A DNA stretch of 64,000 bases from Legionella shakespearei DSM 23087 (GTDB lineage: Bacteria; Pseudomonadota; Gammaproteobacteria; Legionellales; Legionellaceae), in the NCBI RefSeq assembly GCF_000373765.1, contig NZ_KB892435.1:70468-134467 (forward strand). Reading direction: 5' to 3'. The notes under the pieces were generated by a model, which saw only the letters and a program-made list of their open reading frames with translations, was not told the DNA's origin and searched no databases. This document shows, piece by piece, positions 9,101 through 17,588 of the stretch. A program made the translations under genes and the position numbers. The first letter of the stretch is position 1. Every line of letters starts with the position of its first letter.

Positions 9101-9896
9101 AGGGCTTATCATGAAAACATTGGCTCATGATGAAAGGTTAGAATTTTTTAACAACCACCGTGATACAATTCATTCAATAGAAGGTTTAACCGCATTACTG
9201 GACGCATTTCCTGAAAAACAAAGGTTAGGCTATGCAAACCAATATCAAGATTTAATAAAAAGTGGTTATGACTTGCAATTCATTTTAGCTGCGCTGCCTG
9301 AAAAGGATCGTTTAGGCTATGCTATCGATAATAAAAATAAAATAGGACAGTTCATTTTCCTACTGGAACTGGTTCTAAATACTCTTCCAACAACGCCAGA
9401 GTTATATGAATTAATAGAACCTTTTGAAGATAAAATGTCAAATGGCTTTGAATTAGGTGCAATAATCTCACATCTCATGAATGAGAAGCGTGCAGACTTT
9501 GCAAAAAAATATCAAGATAAAATACGCAATGGTTCTGAGTTATCTCATGTTGTAAAATATCTACCCAAAAAATGTCAATTAGATTTTGCCAAAGCCCATC
9601 AACAAAAAATTGAAAACGGTAACCAATTAGCAGAAGTCATTGAAGTTATTCCTGGAGATGAGCAATTAGATTTTGCTAAAACCCTTCATACTTGTGTTCA
9701 GAATATTAAAGAATTAAAAAAAGTATTAAATGTCCTGCCAGGTGATAATCGACTTGAATTTGTAATGCTGTGCCTCCCAATATTGTCTACTGAAGAAGAC
9801 TTAAACTCTATAAATGCCCTATTGCCAGGCAAAGAAAATGAACAAATTTTACGAACCCAATTTGAGCAATTTAAAACTTCTCCTAAACTTAAATAA
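6114..9896 (+). CDS. Very large effector-like protein: kinase-like fold, Nudix-like domain, C-terminal helical repeats
   Basis: 1260 residues, no signal peptide or membrane segment. Residues 20-260 look like an atypical kinase fold: glycine loop LGGGTNS (27-33), candidate ATP lysine in FVFKYG (K49), GNLDVTKEDNF (132-142, catalytic-loop-like, D135 and N141) and IDSGANF (D154, DFG-like). This recalls HipA/PI-kinase-like folds and the Legionella effector kinase Lpg2603, from memory only. Residues 265-425 look Nudix-like: G303-x5-E309-x9-REVKEES, with a spacing two residues longer than the canonical Nudix box. Residues 480-800 are unassigned, with YHGCDS and RVMLPPG patterns vaguely reminiscent of ADP-ribosyltransferases. 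From about 980 on there are helical repeats of roughly 30 residues (LP..RL.FA..H..KI.NG..L). The role is not known; a Dot/Icm substrate is inferred. Confidence 0.6.
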   Translation: MEDNEIKGGKKIAFPPKLDQLTFVKSLGGGTNSTYLVKDHNTKNTFVFKYGSSEQQLKVELLMNALYTSLGVPTPQFKAYQVVPETLNADLKLPNRPVTIQLSEFIKSASTQESDVIRTQVAKNFIIHAFLGNLDVTKEDNFIQSEKGEVYIIDSGANFIYRALGELREEPEALVTELQSMRDPAINKTGTLWFGSLSEEDIREQVSDLISKRDVIEQTLWDLTSQLEFPTSLQNKVISGFSERLDFIAQHYGFASQPFAKRDKAAIGGNTAAGIMTLSKNDKGELCALLSKRVRHEWYDIFGGNSDKEDRTLPKTAQREVKEESDNQLNYSNLELSRASFHDMVTQTEYGQHLYRIYFIERDEPLDLNALHDSEHTEHRWVPIKELLNATQANRTITAEGQTTVTVHLDDNNAVTLFPPFYELLKQPPVQTLMEHLDNAQKQPKTHTLGVASNLPEQKTSYKPLTTPDQVRVDIINTLLKKGRVLDDIKHHRHFLFQSEKVKKSEKKPALSQSELHLKTIMGDDFKEDKPIKENVLKFLTDYFDLKYSEEEEKRLVMQATQMIENERAHPDRIFFYHGCDSEIAYAYSLYTNLYQILNADSQAVALRTDNALFHKILNINEFIEHFLNISNNGKVYNYDEGFMETAISTNVFLFGNHKLAGSNTIIYYTKNKTAVSINIKTMLESSLQVMGISDDLIQQAVDLAQESPYKMMGTVFQFSLPLSVVDQYSYASLAGARLNPVSVGEERTIKLSDIIKHMRTGDIDKNYIASLQARVMLPPGIPIKNHEYKWGKEPSTDLKQSFEQKLSRLSENMAYDVLLSKSPLNKLNSKTALVRYLPEIMAQAGLSVGSETISDDLLLLLIDSNDYESIKVIISLFPQFKDKEIEVRDKSYRKYKIDKNKTQTLLEILLGKVNSGHLIKHIYGDDFYEGKLDTLDFSQVLGAISKNKQLEFLNLHGDRVKNENDLIKALQRMHPEYRWQFLKKNEHMVQHDKSVGLIMKTLAHDERLEFFNNHRDTIHSIEGLTALLDAFPEKQRLGYANQYQDLIKSGYDLQFILAALPEKDRLGYAIDNKNKIGQFIFLLELVLNTLPTTPELYELIEPFEDKMSNGFELGAIISHLMNEKRADFAKKYQDKIRNGSELSHVVKYLPKKCQLDFAKAHQQKIENGNQLAEVIEVIPGDEQLDFAKTLHTCVQNIKELKKVLNVLPGDNRLEFVMLCLPILSTEEDLNSINALLPGKENEQILRTQFEQFKTSPKLK

Positions 9897-9917
9897 TATT
9901 AAACTTCAGCTAAGCAT

Positions 9918-12026
9918 TCACAACCTTTTTTGCTGATTATCTTCATTATTATTGACTTCTCGCTGCTCCACAGATTTACCTTTAAAAAAGCCAAATCCCT
10001 CATCGGTGAATGGTTTGTCAGTTACAAGATTACACGTTGTTTCTAAATAAGCTGTTCCGTCAACTTGATATCCTATAAGGTGTTGAATATCACTATACGA
10101 ACCACCACAAGCACCTTGTCTTAAGAATTTTTCCTTTAAGAGCAACCATTTTTCGGGGTTGTCTGAGAGCTCTTTAAATAAAGAAGCAGCAACAATATCA
10201 CCAATTGGATAAGCAGAATAAATACCAGCATATCCCTGTTCAAAGGAGCCTATCTCAAAATAATGGTCAAAGGTATTTGGGCGCCTGGAATCACGCCAGC
10301 TTTCAAGGGGTAAGAATTTTGCTCGAAGCTCGTTGAATAATTCATGAAAATTGTCCACTGAACTTTGATGAATAGCAATGTCATATAAGCTGTATATCAT
10401 TTGGGTAAGCATGACTTCAGCCATACCAAAAGATTGTGATTTAAGAAATTGTTCCACCTGCTCATCAGAAAATGATTCACTGGTATCATGGTTTCTAGCC
10501 AATTTTTTCAAAAACCCAGGGTTCCGGAGAAGATATTCCAACAAAATACTGGGAACTTCAATCGTATCACATTTGTAGTTGTCGCTATCTCCTGTACTTG
10601 GATAATGGGTCATGCCAACAGAATAATGCAGCGCATGGCCAAGTTCATGGAGCAAATCTTTAACTTCACTTATAGATAAAAAAGCCTCTCCGTTGCTATT
10701 CTTAGGATTAAAATCGGTAGACACGACACAGGCACTCTCCTGTAGTTCAGAACGTGCTGATGCGAATCTTGTTTGTACCTGTGAGGCATAGCCGGCCTCG
10801 GTTTTATTAGGACGCTCAAATAAGTCGAGATAAATTGTTCCACATACCTGGCTGGATTTATCTATAATTTTAAAGCCAAGGACATCCTCGTGCCAGGAAT
10901 TGTTCACTTCAAAAGGAATAAATTCAAGTTGATATAAATCACCAACTGTTTCAAAAATACAATTAAGCGTATGATGCAATTCGAAAAAAGATCGTGTCGC
11001 CTCTTCATTAAATTGAAACGTTCTTTCACGGAGTTTATCCCTTAAATACCACATATCCCAAGGCTCAATTGATTCAATACCCAATTCTTTGGCTAAGGCT
11101 TCAAGTTGCTTTATTTCGTTGGCATATGGCGTTTTCAGGAGCGCCCCAATATGTTCTAATATCTCATTGATTTGTTTATCATCAAGCGAACGCTTGTATG
11201 CTGTAAGGTCAAGAAAATGTTTCTTGTTAAATAAATTAGCCAATTCCTGCCGGTATTTAAGAATCCATTTAATCACTTCGCCATTATCATGAGAGCCATC
11301 TGTATCATCAAATTCCGAGGCATAGGTTTGGAATACTTTATATGTTTTCTCTCGAATAGCTCTATCTTCCGCGTTGGTTAACAGAGCCAAAATAGTGGTT
11401 ATTGATAAATCAAATGAAAAGCCAACGTTATTTGGGGCATTCGCATTGACTCTTGCCCGCTCGAGTAATTCATCAGGAATGCCTTTGGTATCAACAGTAT
11501 CATCGAATCGAATTTTTAGCGTTCTTTTAGCATACCTAATGTTTTCATTGTATTCAGAAGATAAATGATTTAATTCACGCAAAAGCCCGTTAAACTTTTG
11601 TCTGGTTTCCGAATCGAAATGCGTGCCTTGCCTTTCTGCTTTATCGATCCACATATTTAAAAGCGTTTTTTGTTCCTGATCTAAATCCTGATACTCAGTT
11701 GCTGCCTCCAGTCTTTTCATCAGTTCATACAGGCGTGTACTTTGATACATTCTTGTTTTAATTCGCTCATAAGCAGTCACAACATTTTTAAAAGTGAGTC
11801 TTGTTTCTTTTGAATTGTTTAAATTATTCAATTGCTCAGCAGCCCAATAGATGGTATCGAGGTGGTTAATAATCTCTTCAAGGGGCAACATAAGGGCAGT
11901 AAATGTAGGAGGGGCTGACATTTCTTCAAGGGCAGCAATTTGCTTCATTAGCTCTTGTTCCAATCCCGCTAAGTTTGCAACTATTTTCTTGAACTTTTCA
12001 GGTTGAAGCATCAAAGGCTCAGGCAT
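9918..12026 (-). CDS. M3-family zinc oligopeptidase (thimet/OpdA-like)
   Basis: About 702 residues, the usual size for M3 peptidases. The zinc site HELGHALHY (H-E-x-x-H, around residue 460) is intact, and GYASQVQTRFASARSELQES and SYSDIQHLIGYQVDG fit the family. The enzyme would cleave short cytoplasmic peptides; no signal peptide is seen. I place the start at the ATG at 12026; an in-frame GTG at 12038 is possible, and neither has a strong ribosome site. It converges with the large gene at 6114-9896. The family call is firm, the subfamily is not. Confidence 0.85.
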   Translation of the reverse strand: MPEPLMLQPEKFKKIVANLAGLEQELMKQIAALEEMSAPPTFTALMLPLEEIINHLDTIYWAAEQLNNLNNSKETRLTFKNVVTAYERIKTRMYQSTRLYELMKRLEAATEYQDLDQEQKTLLNMWIDKAERQGTHFDSETRQKFNGLLRELNHLSSEYNENIRYAKRTLKIRFDDTVDTKGIPDELLERARVNANAPNNVGFSFDLSITTILALLTNAEDRAIREKTYKVFQTYASEFDDTDGSHDNGEVIKWILKYRQELANLFNKKHFLDLTAYKRSLDDKQINEILEHIGALLKTPYANEIKQLEALAKELGIESIEPWDMWYLRDKLRERTFQFNEEATRSFFELHHTLNCIFETVGDLYQLEFIPFEVNNSWHEDVLGFKIIDKSSQVCGTIYLDLFERPNKTEAGYASQVQTRFASARSELQESACVVSTDFNPKNSNGEAFLSISEVKDLLHELGHALHYSVGMTHYPSTGDSDNYKCDTIEVPSILLEYLLRNPGFLKKLARNHDTSESFSDEQVEQFLKSQSFGMAEVMLTQMIYSLYDIAIHQSSVDNFHELFNELRAKFLPLESWRDSRRPNTFDHYFEIGSFEQGYAGIYSAYPIGDIVAASLFKELSDNPEKWLLLKEKFLRQGACGGSYSDIQHLIGYQVDGTAYLETTCNLVTDKPFTDEGFGFFKGKSVEQREVNNNEDNQQKRL

Positions 12027-12164
12027 AATATGAATCACTAAACAATAAATTTATTTAAATAATAGTCTAAACTTCATTTCTTTGAATCAATGGCGTCAGA
12101 CTCTGAGGTATCCTTTATCAGCACTACCTCTTCTGTTTGCTTATGCTCTCATTACCTAAAGAAA

Positions 12165-12270
12165 ACCGAGCCGCGACCGTGAGGGAGCGGAAATTTTGGT
12201 GTTACACCTAATGAGTAATCAGCCATGGAGTGCATCGAACTGTTCCGCTTCCTTACGGTCGCGGCTCGGT
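12165..12270. repeat. Palindromic repeat family B, copy 1
   Basis: Left arm starts ACCGAGCCGCGACCGT (12165) and is mirrored by ACGGTCGCGGCTCGGT ending at 12270, with a loop of about 50 bases. The same arms occur at 32448-32540. A short fragment resembling family F (AATACGGGATC) follows near 12316. The rest of the 12039-12585 gap carries no gene that I can see. Confidence 0.75.
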
Positions 12271-12423
12271 GTTCTTAGCATGATGCTCTTTTGTACTCTT
12301 GATTAGCGAATCACAATACGGGATCAAGGGGAAATTTCGTGGGGATTCCTCAGCTCGAACGGCATCGAAGTAACGACGAGATAAAACAAGCTTCTTATCC
12401 ATAACTCCCGCTATGTCGAGGAG

Positions 12424-12515
12424 TTCCGCCGTCCCGCGGCTTGTCCGCGGGATCCAGGAATCTCACTCCGAACTTAAATCTCTGGATACCGCGGACAAGC
12501 CGCGGGACGGTGGAG
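12424..12515. repeat. Palindromic repeat family C, copy 1
   Basis: Two nested levels of symmetry: each arm contains CCGCGG-CTTGT-CCGCGG or its complement, and the two arms pair with each other across the centre at about 12465. Nearly identical to 40314-40405; half copies are at 5932-5967 and 21461-21495. Confidence 0.75.
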
Positions 12516-12585
12516 TAGCGCGTGAGACCCCAAGGTCATGGGAAGTTAGTGTTATCTCAGGAGCCTGGAGACGTTGTGCAAGGGA

Positions 12586-13011
12586 TTAATCATCACCTTT
12601 AGCCAAATGCAATAACGCTTTTTGTAGCGGTTGATAGGAGCAATGCTGGCTTTCGCTGATAATTGATGCTTTTGCCTTGTCTGAAATGTGTTGTGTTTTT
12701 GCCTGCTCCGGTTTTACATAGGCCGCAATGGGATCAGCAATATTTACTTTGATAGACAGCAATTGGTACATCCCTGCATCTTTGCGCAGTTTATCGCGCA
12801 ATTCGGGTATGGCGTAACGTAACTGCGATGCCCAGGCTGCATTGCTAGTGATTAACACCAGACAGCCTTTGTTAAAACTTCCTACCCGGCATTGTGCCGC
12901 CAGATTATCAGGTAATAATTGGGTTACTTTGTTGGACAATTCTTCTAATTGGATTGAGCGTTGGCATAACTCTGCGAGCTGTTTATTCAGGCAACGTTTT
13001 ATTGATCGCAT
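12586..13011 (-). CDS. dciA: DciA-type DUF721 protein
   Basis: 141 residues. The N-terminal DUF721 domain is recognisable by the helix LAELCQRSIQLEELSNKVTQ and the KH-like segment GSFNKGCLVLITSNAAWASQ followed by LRYAIPELRDKL. DciA is the ancestral loader of the replicative helicase DnaB in bacteria lacking DnaC. The C-terminal tail is basic and unstructured. The gene is divergent from the PH-domain gene. The start is the ATG at 13011. Family sure; the DciA function follows from family knowledge. Confidence 0.75.
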   Translation of the reverse strand: MRSIKRCLNKQLAELCQRSIQLEELSNKVTQLLPDNLAAQCRVGSFNKGCLVLITSNAAWASQLRYAIPELRDKLRKDAGMYQLLSIKVNIADPIAAYVKPEQAKTQHISDKAKASIISESQHCSYQPLQKALLHLAKGDD

Positions 13012-13156
13012 GTGGGTGCCTCTGCAAAAGGAGGATTCTATCCATAATCCAGGTTAAATAAATAGTTCTATCGCTAAATAAACTGATTTATGTATAGAAT
13101 AGCAAATTAAAGCCAATTGCAATATTATAATTTCTTAAAGTATTTAAAGGTGATCA

Positions 13157-13609
13157 ATGACTGCGACTATTACAGAGACCAATGTTGAGAATAACGTTAT
13201 TTATTTTACCAGGTTGCATTGGATTATATTTTTTGGCCCTTTGTTTGGCTTGGCTGTTGCGATAGCTCTTTATTATTACATCGTGCAATTACGTGAAGTC
13301 AGCATGTTTTTAGGCTTCTTTGCTTTGATCTGGATTTTTATGACCTGGGTTACTTACTATTTTTCTTCCATTACGATAAAAAAGAAACAGGTGATTTTGC
13401 GTACGGGAATTATAGTAAGGCAAACTGTGGATATTCCTTTAACTAAAATCGAAACCATAGACATTCGCCAATCTATCCTGGGAAGCATTCTGCGTTATGG
13501 CACCCTGGTGATTACTGGAACCGGTGGAACACGCCATCAGGTTAATTATTTGCATAGGCCTTTGACTTGCAGGCGTTATATAGAGCAGTTGATGAATGAG
13601 CCTGGGTAA
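13157..13609 (+). CDS. PH-domain (YdbS/DUF304-like) membrane protein
   Basis: 150 residues. Two membrane segments lie at about residues 24-46 and 53-72 (WIIFFGPLFGLAVAIALYYY; FFALIWIFMTWVTYYFSS), followed by a bacterial PH domain (ITIKKKQVILRTGIIVRQTV, IPLTKIETIDIRQSILG, YGTLVITGTGG). The domain faces the cytoplasm if the usual topology holds. The role of these proteins is poorly defined. AAAGGTGATCA precedes the ATG. Confidence 0.8.
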   Translation: MTATITETNVENNVIYFTRLHWIIFFGPLFGLAVAIALYYYIVQLREVSMFLGFFALIWIFMTWVTYYFSSITIKKKQVILRTGIIVRQTVDIPLTKIETIDIRQSILGSILRYGTLVITGTGGTRHQVNYLHRPLTCRRYIEQLMNEPG

Positions 13610-13612
13610 GGA

Positions 13613-13723
13613 ATCCACGTCGTCCTGAGTGCGTCTTTTGGCGCGAAGGATCTCCTGAACGTGGCATGGTGCCAATATGGGGAGATCCTTCGCGCCAAAA
13701 GACGCGCTGAGGACGACGTGGAT
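13613..13723. repeat. Palindromic repeat family D, copy 1
   Basis: Arms ATCCACGTCGTCCTGAG... and ...GACGACGTGGAT enclose an inner pair GCGCGAAGGATCTCC / GGAGATCCTTCGCGC. Other copies: 27132-27246, 32951-33073, 40146-40260. It lies between two convergent genes, where it could also act as a bidirectional transcript-end hairpin. Confidence 0.8.
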
Positions 13724-13737
13724 CGTACTACACCAAT

Positions 13738-16017
13738 CTATTCCTCTTCTTTTGAAGAATAACCACAGCCTTCCTGTGGGCACAAAATCTGGCGGCCAAA
13801 TTTTTTGCTTTCTTTCACGGTAAGTATGGGCCATGCGCATTTTGGGCACGGTTTGTCTATGGGTTCATTCCATAACGCATAATCGCATTTTGGATAATCG
13901 CCGCAGGAATAGAAAATTTTACCTTTACGTGATTTTCGCTGCAGGATTTTAGCGTGATTGCATTTGGGGCAAACCACGTTAGTATCCGCCGGTTTTTCCA
14001 AAGGCTCCATATGTTTGCATTGCGGATAATTACTGCAGCCAATAAACCGTCCATAACGGCCAGTTTTAATGTGCAAGGCATGGTCACATAAAGGACAATT
14101 TCGCCCTTCAACCGTTTCTGGTTCCGCTTTCTCATTATCCTGACCCGCCATGTCCTGAGTATAATCACATTCAGGATAGCCAGTACATCCTATGAAACGC
14201 CCGCGTTTTCCTAATCTTATGGATAAGGGTTTTTGACATTTGGGGCATTCTTGTTCCAATAGTTCAGTCGTTACGTCTTTGCGTTGTACCTGTTCATCAG
14301 TATTTTGAATTTGCTGCACAAAGGGCTGCCAAAATTCTTCCAAAACAGGAATCCAGTCTTTTTCACCGCGGGCTACCGCATCCAGGGTATCTTCAAGTCC
14401 CGCAGTAAATTGATAATCCACATAACGGGTAAAATAACTGGTCAGAAAGCGATTGACGATACGTCCAACATCAGTGGGAAAGAATCTCTTTTTATCAACG
14501 ACTACATATTCACGTTGCTGCAAAGTATGAATAATCGCAGCATAAGTAGAAGGTCGTCCAATATCATATTCTTCCAGCGCCTTAACCAGGGTCGCTTCCG
14601 AATACCTTGGTGGCGGCTCTGTAAAATGCTGGTTGGCCTCAATGTCGAGTACGTTTACCTTTTCGCCAACAACAAATGGAGGCAAGATGCCTTCACTGTC
14701 TTCATCTTTGGAATCATCCTTGCCTTCTTCATAAACTGACAGAAAGCCACGGAACGTTACTGTAGAACCGTTAGCGCGGAATATATTGCCTTCACCACAA
14801 CTAAAATCTACAGCCACTGTATCCATAATGGCGTCTTCCATCTGGCAGGCTACTGTACGCTGCCAAATTAAGCTGTAGAGCTTGAATTGGTCGCTGGTCA
14901 GTGATTCCTGTACCATTTCAGGAGTGCGCTTGATGGAGGTAGGTCTAATGGCCTCATGAGCTTCCTGAGCATTTTTTGACTTGGTTTTATAAACCCTTGG
15001 TGCAGCAGGGCAATTATCCTTACCATAACGTGCAGTAATAAATTGGCGAATCTCTTCTATTGCTTCATTAGCCAGATTTACTGAGTCGGTACGCATATAA
15101 CTGATGAGACCCACAGTACCTGTGCCAATATCAATACCTTCATAAAGCTGCTGAGCTACCATCATGGATTTTCGCGCAGTGAACCCCAGTTTGCGAGCGG
15201 CCTCTTGCTGCAAGGTTGAGGTAATGAACGGGGGCGATGGTTTACGTTTACGTTGTTTCTTTTCAATTTGAGTAACGCACAGATAACCTTTAGCCTGTTG
15301 AATCAGCTCGTCTTTTATTTTATGTGCCTGATCATGCTGAGTGACAGTAAACTGTTGTAATTTTTCGTTTTTATAGTGCGTCAGACGTGCTTCAAATGCG
15401 GTTTTATCATGATTGCATTGAGCAAGAATTTTCCAGTATTCCTGGGCAATAAATCGTTCAATTTCTTCTTCACGTTCAACAATCAGTCGAAGTGCCGGGC
15501 TTTGGACTCGTCCAGCAGACAGTCCGCGCCGGATTTTTTTCCATAACAGAGGCGAAAGGTTAAAGCCCACCAGATAATCCAGAGCACGGCGCGCCTGCTG
15601 GGAATTCACCAGATCCATGGATATGGTACGTGGGTTATCAATTGCATCCTGAACAGCCGATTTGGTAATCTCGTTAAAGAAAATCCGGTGAACCGCTTTT
15701 TCCTTAATCAGATTACGCTCTTTCATAAGCTCAAAAATATGCCATGAAATGGCCTCGCCCTCTCTATCAGGGTCCGTTGCCAATAAGAGAGAATCTGCTT
15801 TTTTAAGTGCTTTTGCTATCGTTTCAATATGGCGCGCGTTTTTTTCCAGGGGGGCGTAAGTCATATGGAAATGGTCGTCTGGATTAACTGAACCCTTACG
15901 TGGCGGAAGATCGCGCACATGGCCATAAGACGCTAACACTTCATAGTCTACGCCTAAATATTTTTGAATTGTTTTTGCTTTTGCGGGTGACTCAACGATC
16001 ACCAAGTGTTTACTCAT
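13738..16017 (-). CDS. topA: DNA topoisomerase I
   Basis: 759 residues. Type IA enzyme relaxing negative supercoils. The TOPRIM domain starts at LVIVESPAKAKTIQKYLG, with the acidic ATDPDREGEAISWH motif. The active-site tyrosine is in GLISYMRTDSVNL (about residue 305). Four C-terminal zinc-ribbon repeats carry CxxC pairs (CPKCQKPL, CPLCDHAL, CPKCNHAK, CPKCAWPI) with closing C-x-G-YPxC units, as in E. coli TopA. Slightly shorter than E. coli TopA (865 aa). It is the last gene of the lysM-dprA-smg-topA block on this strand. Confidence 0.97.
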   Translation of the reverse strand: MSKHLVIVESPAKAKTIQKYLGVDYEVLASYGHVRDLPPRKGSVNPDDHFHMTYAPLEKNARHIETIAKALKKADSLLLATDPDREGEAISWHIFELMKERNLIKEKAVHRIFFNEITKSAVQDAIDNPRTISMDLVNSQQARRALDYLVGFNLSPLLWKKIRRGLSAGRVQSPALRLIVEREEEIERFIAQEYWKILAQCNHDKTAFEARLTHYKNEKLQQFTVTQHDQAHKIKDELIQQAKGYLCVTQIEKKQRKRKPSPPFITSTLQQEAARKLGFTARKSMMVAQQLYEGIDIGTGTVGLISYMRTDSVNLANEAIEEIRQFITARYGKDNCPAAPRVYKTKSKNAQEAHEAIRPTSIKRTPEMVQESLTSDQFKLYSLIWQRTVACQMEDAIMDTVAVDFSCGEGNIFRANGSTVTFRGFLSVYEEGKDDSKDEDSEGILPPFVVGEKVNVLDIEANQHFTEPPPRYSEATLVKALEEYDIGRPSTYAAIIHTLQQREYVVVDKKRFFPTDVGRIVNRFLTSYFTRYVDYQFTAGLEDTLDAVARGEKDWIPVLEEFWQPFVQQIQNTDEQVQRKDVTTELLEQECPKCQKPLSIRLGKRGRFIGCTGYPECDYTQDMAGQDNEKAEPETVEGRNCPLCDHALHIKTGRYGRFIGCSNYPQCKHMEPLEKPADTNVVCPKCNHAKILQRKSRKGKIFYSCGDYPKCDYALWNEPIDKPCPKCAWPILTVKESKKFGRQILCPQEGCGYSSKEEE

Positions 16018-16075
16018 ATGAAATAAACCTTATCCTTTAAGTTAGCCTAAATGGGTTTTTAATAACTCATGATTC

Positions 16076-16513
16076 TCAATGTACAGATAAAGCATCTTCT
16101 GTTTGGTATAGCACAAGATCCAGAAAAGCCAACTGTTCTTCATTGAAATTATTTTCAAGAACGTTCCTGATGGTCCATTTTGTTTCTTGCAGAGTGACTA
16201 TTCGAGACTCTGAGTTTTGCAATTGATTGAGGATTGTTTCCAGAACATCAGAATCAACGATTTTCCATAATTTCATGCGCATCAGAAATTGATAACTGGC
16301 TTTGGTTAATTTCATTTGTTCATCGTAAGTAAACACGCGAATGGAATTGTGTTGCGCGGGTTTAATGTAAAGCGATTGATCATCGGTATATAACATGTCT
16401 TCTTCATCAATAAATTCTTGTGAGTCCTGTTCATTAGATTTATGGCTTTTTTGAAGTTGAGTCAAACTTTTTTCAAATAAATTCAACAACATTTCAAATA
16501 AATTATCTTTCAT
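16076..16513 (-). CDS. smg: Smg family (DUF494) protein
   Basis: 145 residues from the ATG at 16513 (AAGGTG about 5 bases upstream; the GTG at 16519 is less likely). The N-terminus MKDNLFEMLLNLFEKSLTQL and the C-terminal acidic helices (NEEQLAFLDLVLYQTEDAL) fit DUF494. Smg sits between dprA and topA in many gammaproteobacteria, exactly as here, and overlaps dprA. No biochemical role is established. Confidence 0.85.
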   Translation of the reverse strand: MKDNLFEMLLNLFEKSLTQLQKSHKSNEQDSQEFIDEEDMLYTDDQSLYIKPAQHNSIRVFTYDEQMKLTKASYQFLMRMKLWKIVDSDVLETILNQLQNSESRIVTLQETKWTIRNVLENNFNEEQLAFLDLVLYQTEDALSVH

Positions 16514-17588
16514 ATTCACACCTTATATAGCCACCGGGGATTGATTGTACCGCCCCTTGTAATTCTAATTCTGCAAGCTCACTAGTCACTTGTTCTATTG
16601 TATAGCCACTGCGTACAATGATTTGATCGATAGTCGTCATTTCAAAGCCGATGAACTTTACTAGGTTTTCATTCCCGCTGGCAAGGGAAAAAACCGGTTT
16701 ATCTGCACTTGGTTCCTCGGTGTCCATTCTTAATTCATCCAGTACATCCTGAACTGAGGCAACCAGCTTGGCCCCTTGTTGTAACAAATAATGGCAGCCG
16801 CGAGCCAATGGGTTATGGATGGAGCCTGGAATAGCCAACACATCTCTGTTTTGCTCCAGAGCCATCTTCGCAGTAATGAGAGAACCACTCTTGATTGCCG
16901 CTTCAATAACCAATGTGCACAATGATAAGCCGCTTATTATACGATTTCTGCGTGGAAAATGTCCAGCGATTGGTGGACTTTTTAGTGGAAATTCACTAAT
17001 TAGCAAGCCATTTTCAGTTATTTGCTCCGCAAGCTTTGCATGTCGGCGCGGATAAATGCAATCGATACCCGTACCCAAAACTGCTATGGTTTTTCCGCCA
17101 GACTCCAGACAACCTATATGTGCCTGGGCATCAATTCCCAATGCCAGACCACTGACAATCGTGATGCCATGAGGCGCCAAGGCCTTGGCAAAGTTTTTCG
17201 CATTTTCACTGCCAGTAATTGACGGGTTGCGACTGCCTACCATAGCCAATCTGGGCTGATCGAATGCGCTGAACTGTCCTTTGGCATATAAAACTACGGG
17301 AGGATCAGCAATTTCCCGGAGCAGAGCAGGGTAATCAGGCGAGTCCCAGCTAATAAGATGATGTTGCTCTGAGGCATCAGCCCATGCTAAATCAGCCTGG
17401 ACGGAAGCTAAGTCAAAGCCTGCAATCGTTTGGGCCAGTAAAGGCGGTAACCCTGCTTTTTCGAGTTCAGATTGTGATAATTGGAACATCTCATGTAAAT
17501 CGGGCCAGCGTTTTTGCAATTTTGCAGTAGTTCTTGGCCCTATTTTTTCCATTTTATTCAGGGCCAAGAGGTAAATTAAATTATTCAT
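16503..17588 (-). CDS. dprA: DNA-processing protein DprA/Smf
   Basis: 361 residues. It binds incoming single-stranded DNA and loads RecA during natural transformation. The Rossmann-like core shows MVGSRNPSITGSENAKNFAK, GITIVSGLALGIDAQAH and VLGTGIDCIYPRRH, the hallmark motifs. A C-terminal winged-helix DML1-like domain follows (TTIDQIIVRSGYTIEQVTSE). It overlaps the lysM gene by 4 bases and smg by about 10, indicating coupled translation. Legionella is naturally competent, consistent with an intact gene. Confidence 0.95.
   Translation of the reverse strand: MNNLIYLLALNKMEKIGPRTTAKLQKRWPDLHEMFQLSQSELEKAGLPPLLAQTIAGFDLASVQADLAWADASEQHHLISWDSPDYPALLREIADPPVVLYAKGQFSAFDQPRLAMVGSRNPSITGSENAKNFAKALAPHGITIVSGLALGIDAQAHIGCLESGGKTIAVLGTGIDCIYPRRHAKLAEQITENGLLISEFPLKSPPIAGHFPRRNRIISGLSLCTLVIEAAIKSGSLITAKMALEQNRDVLAIPGSIHNPLARGCHYLLQQGAKLVASVQDVLDELRMDTEEPSADKPVFSLASGNENLVKFIGFEMTTIDQIIVRSGYTIEQVTSELAELELQGAVQSIPGGYIRCEYER

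Noticed and set aside
13439-13849. 136-residue minus-strand gene
   Set aside because: Runs through a palindromic repeat and antisense to the PH-domain gene; composition is not protein-like.
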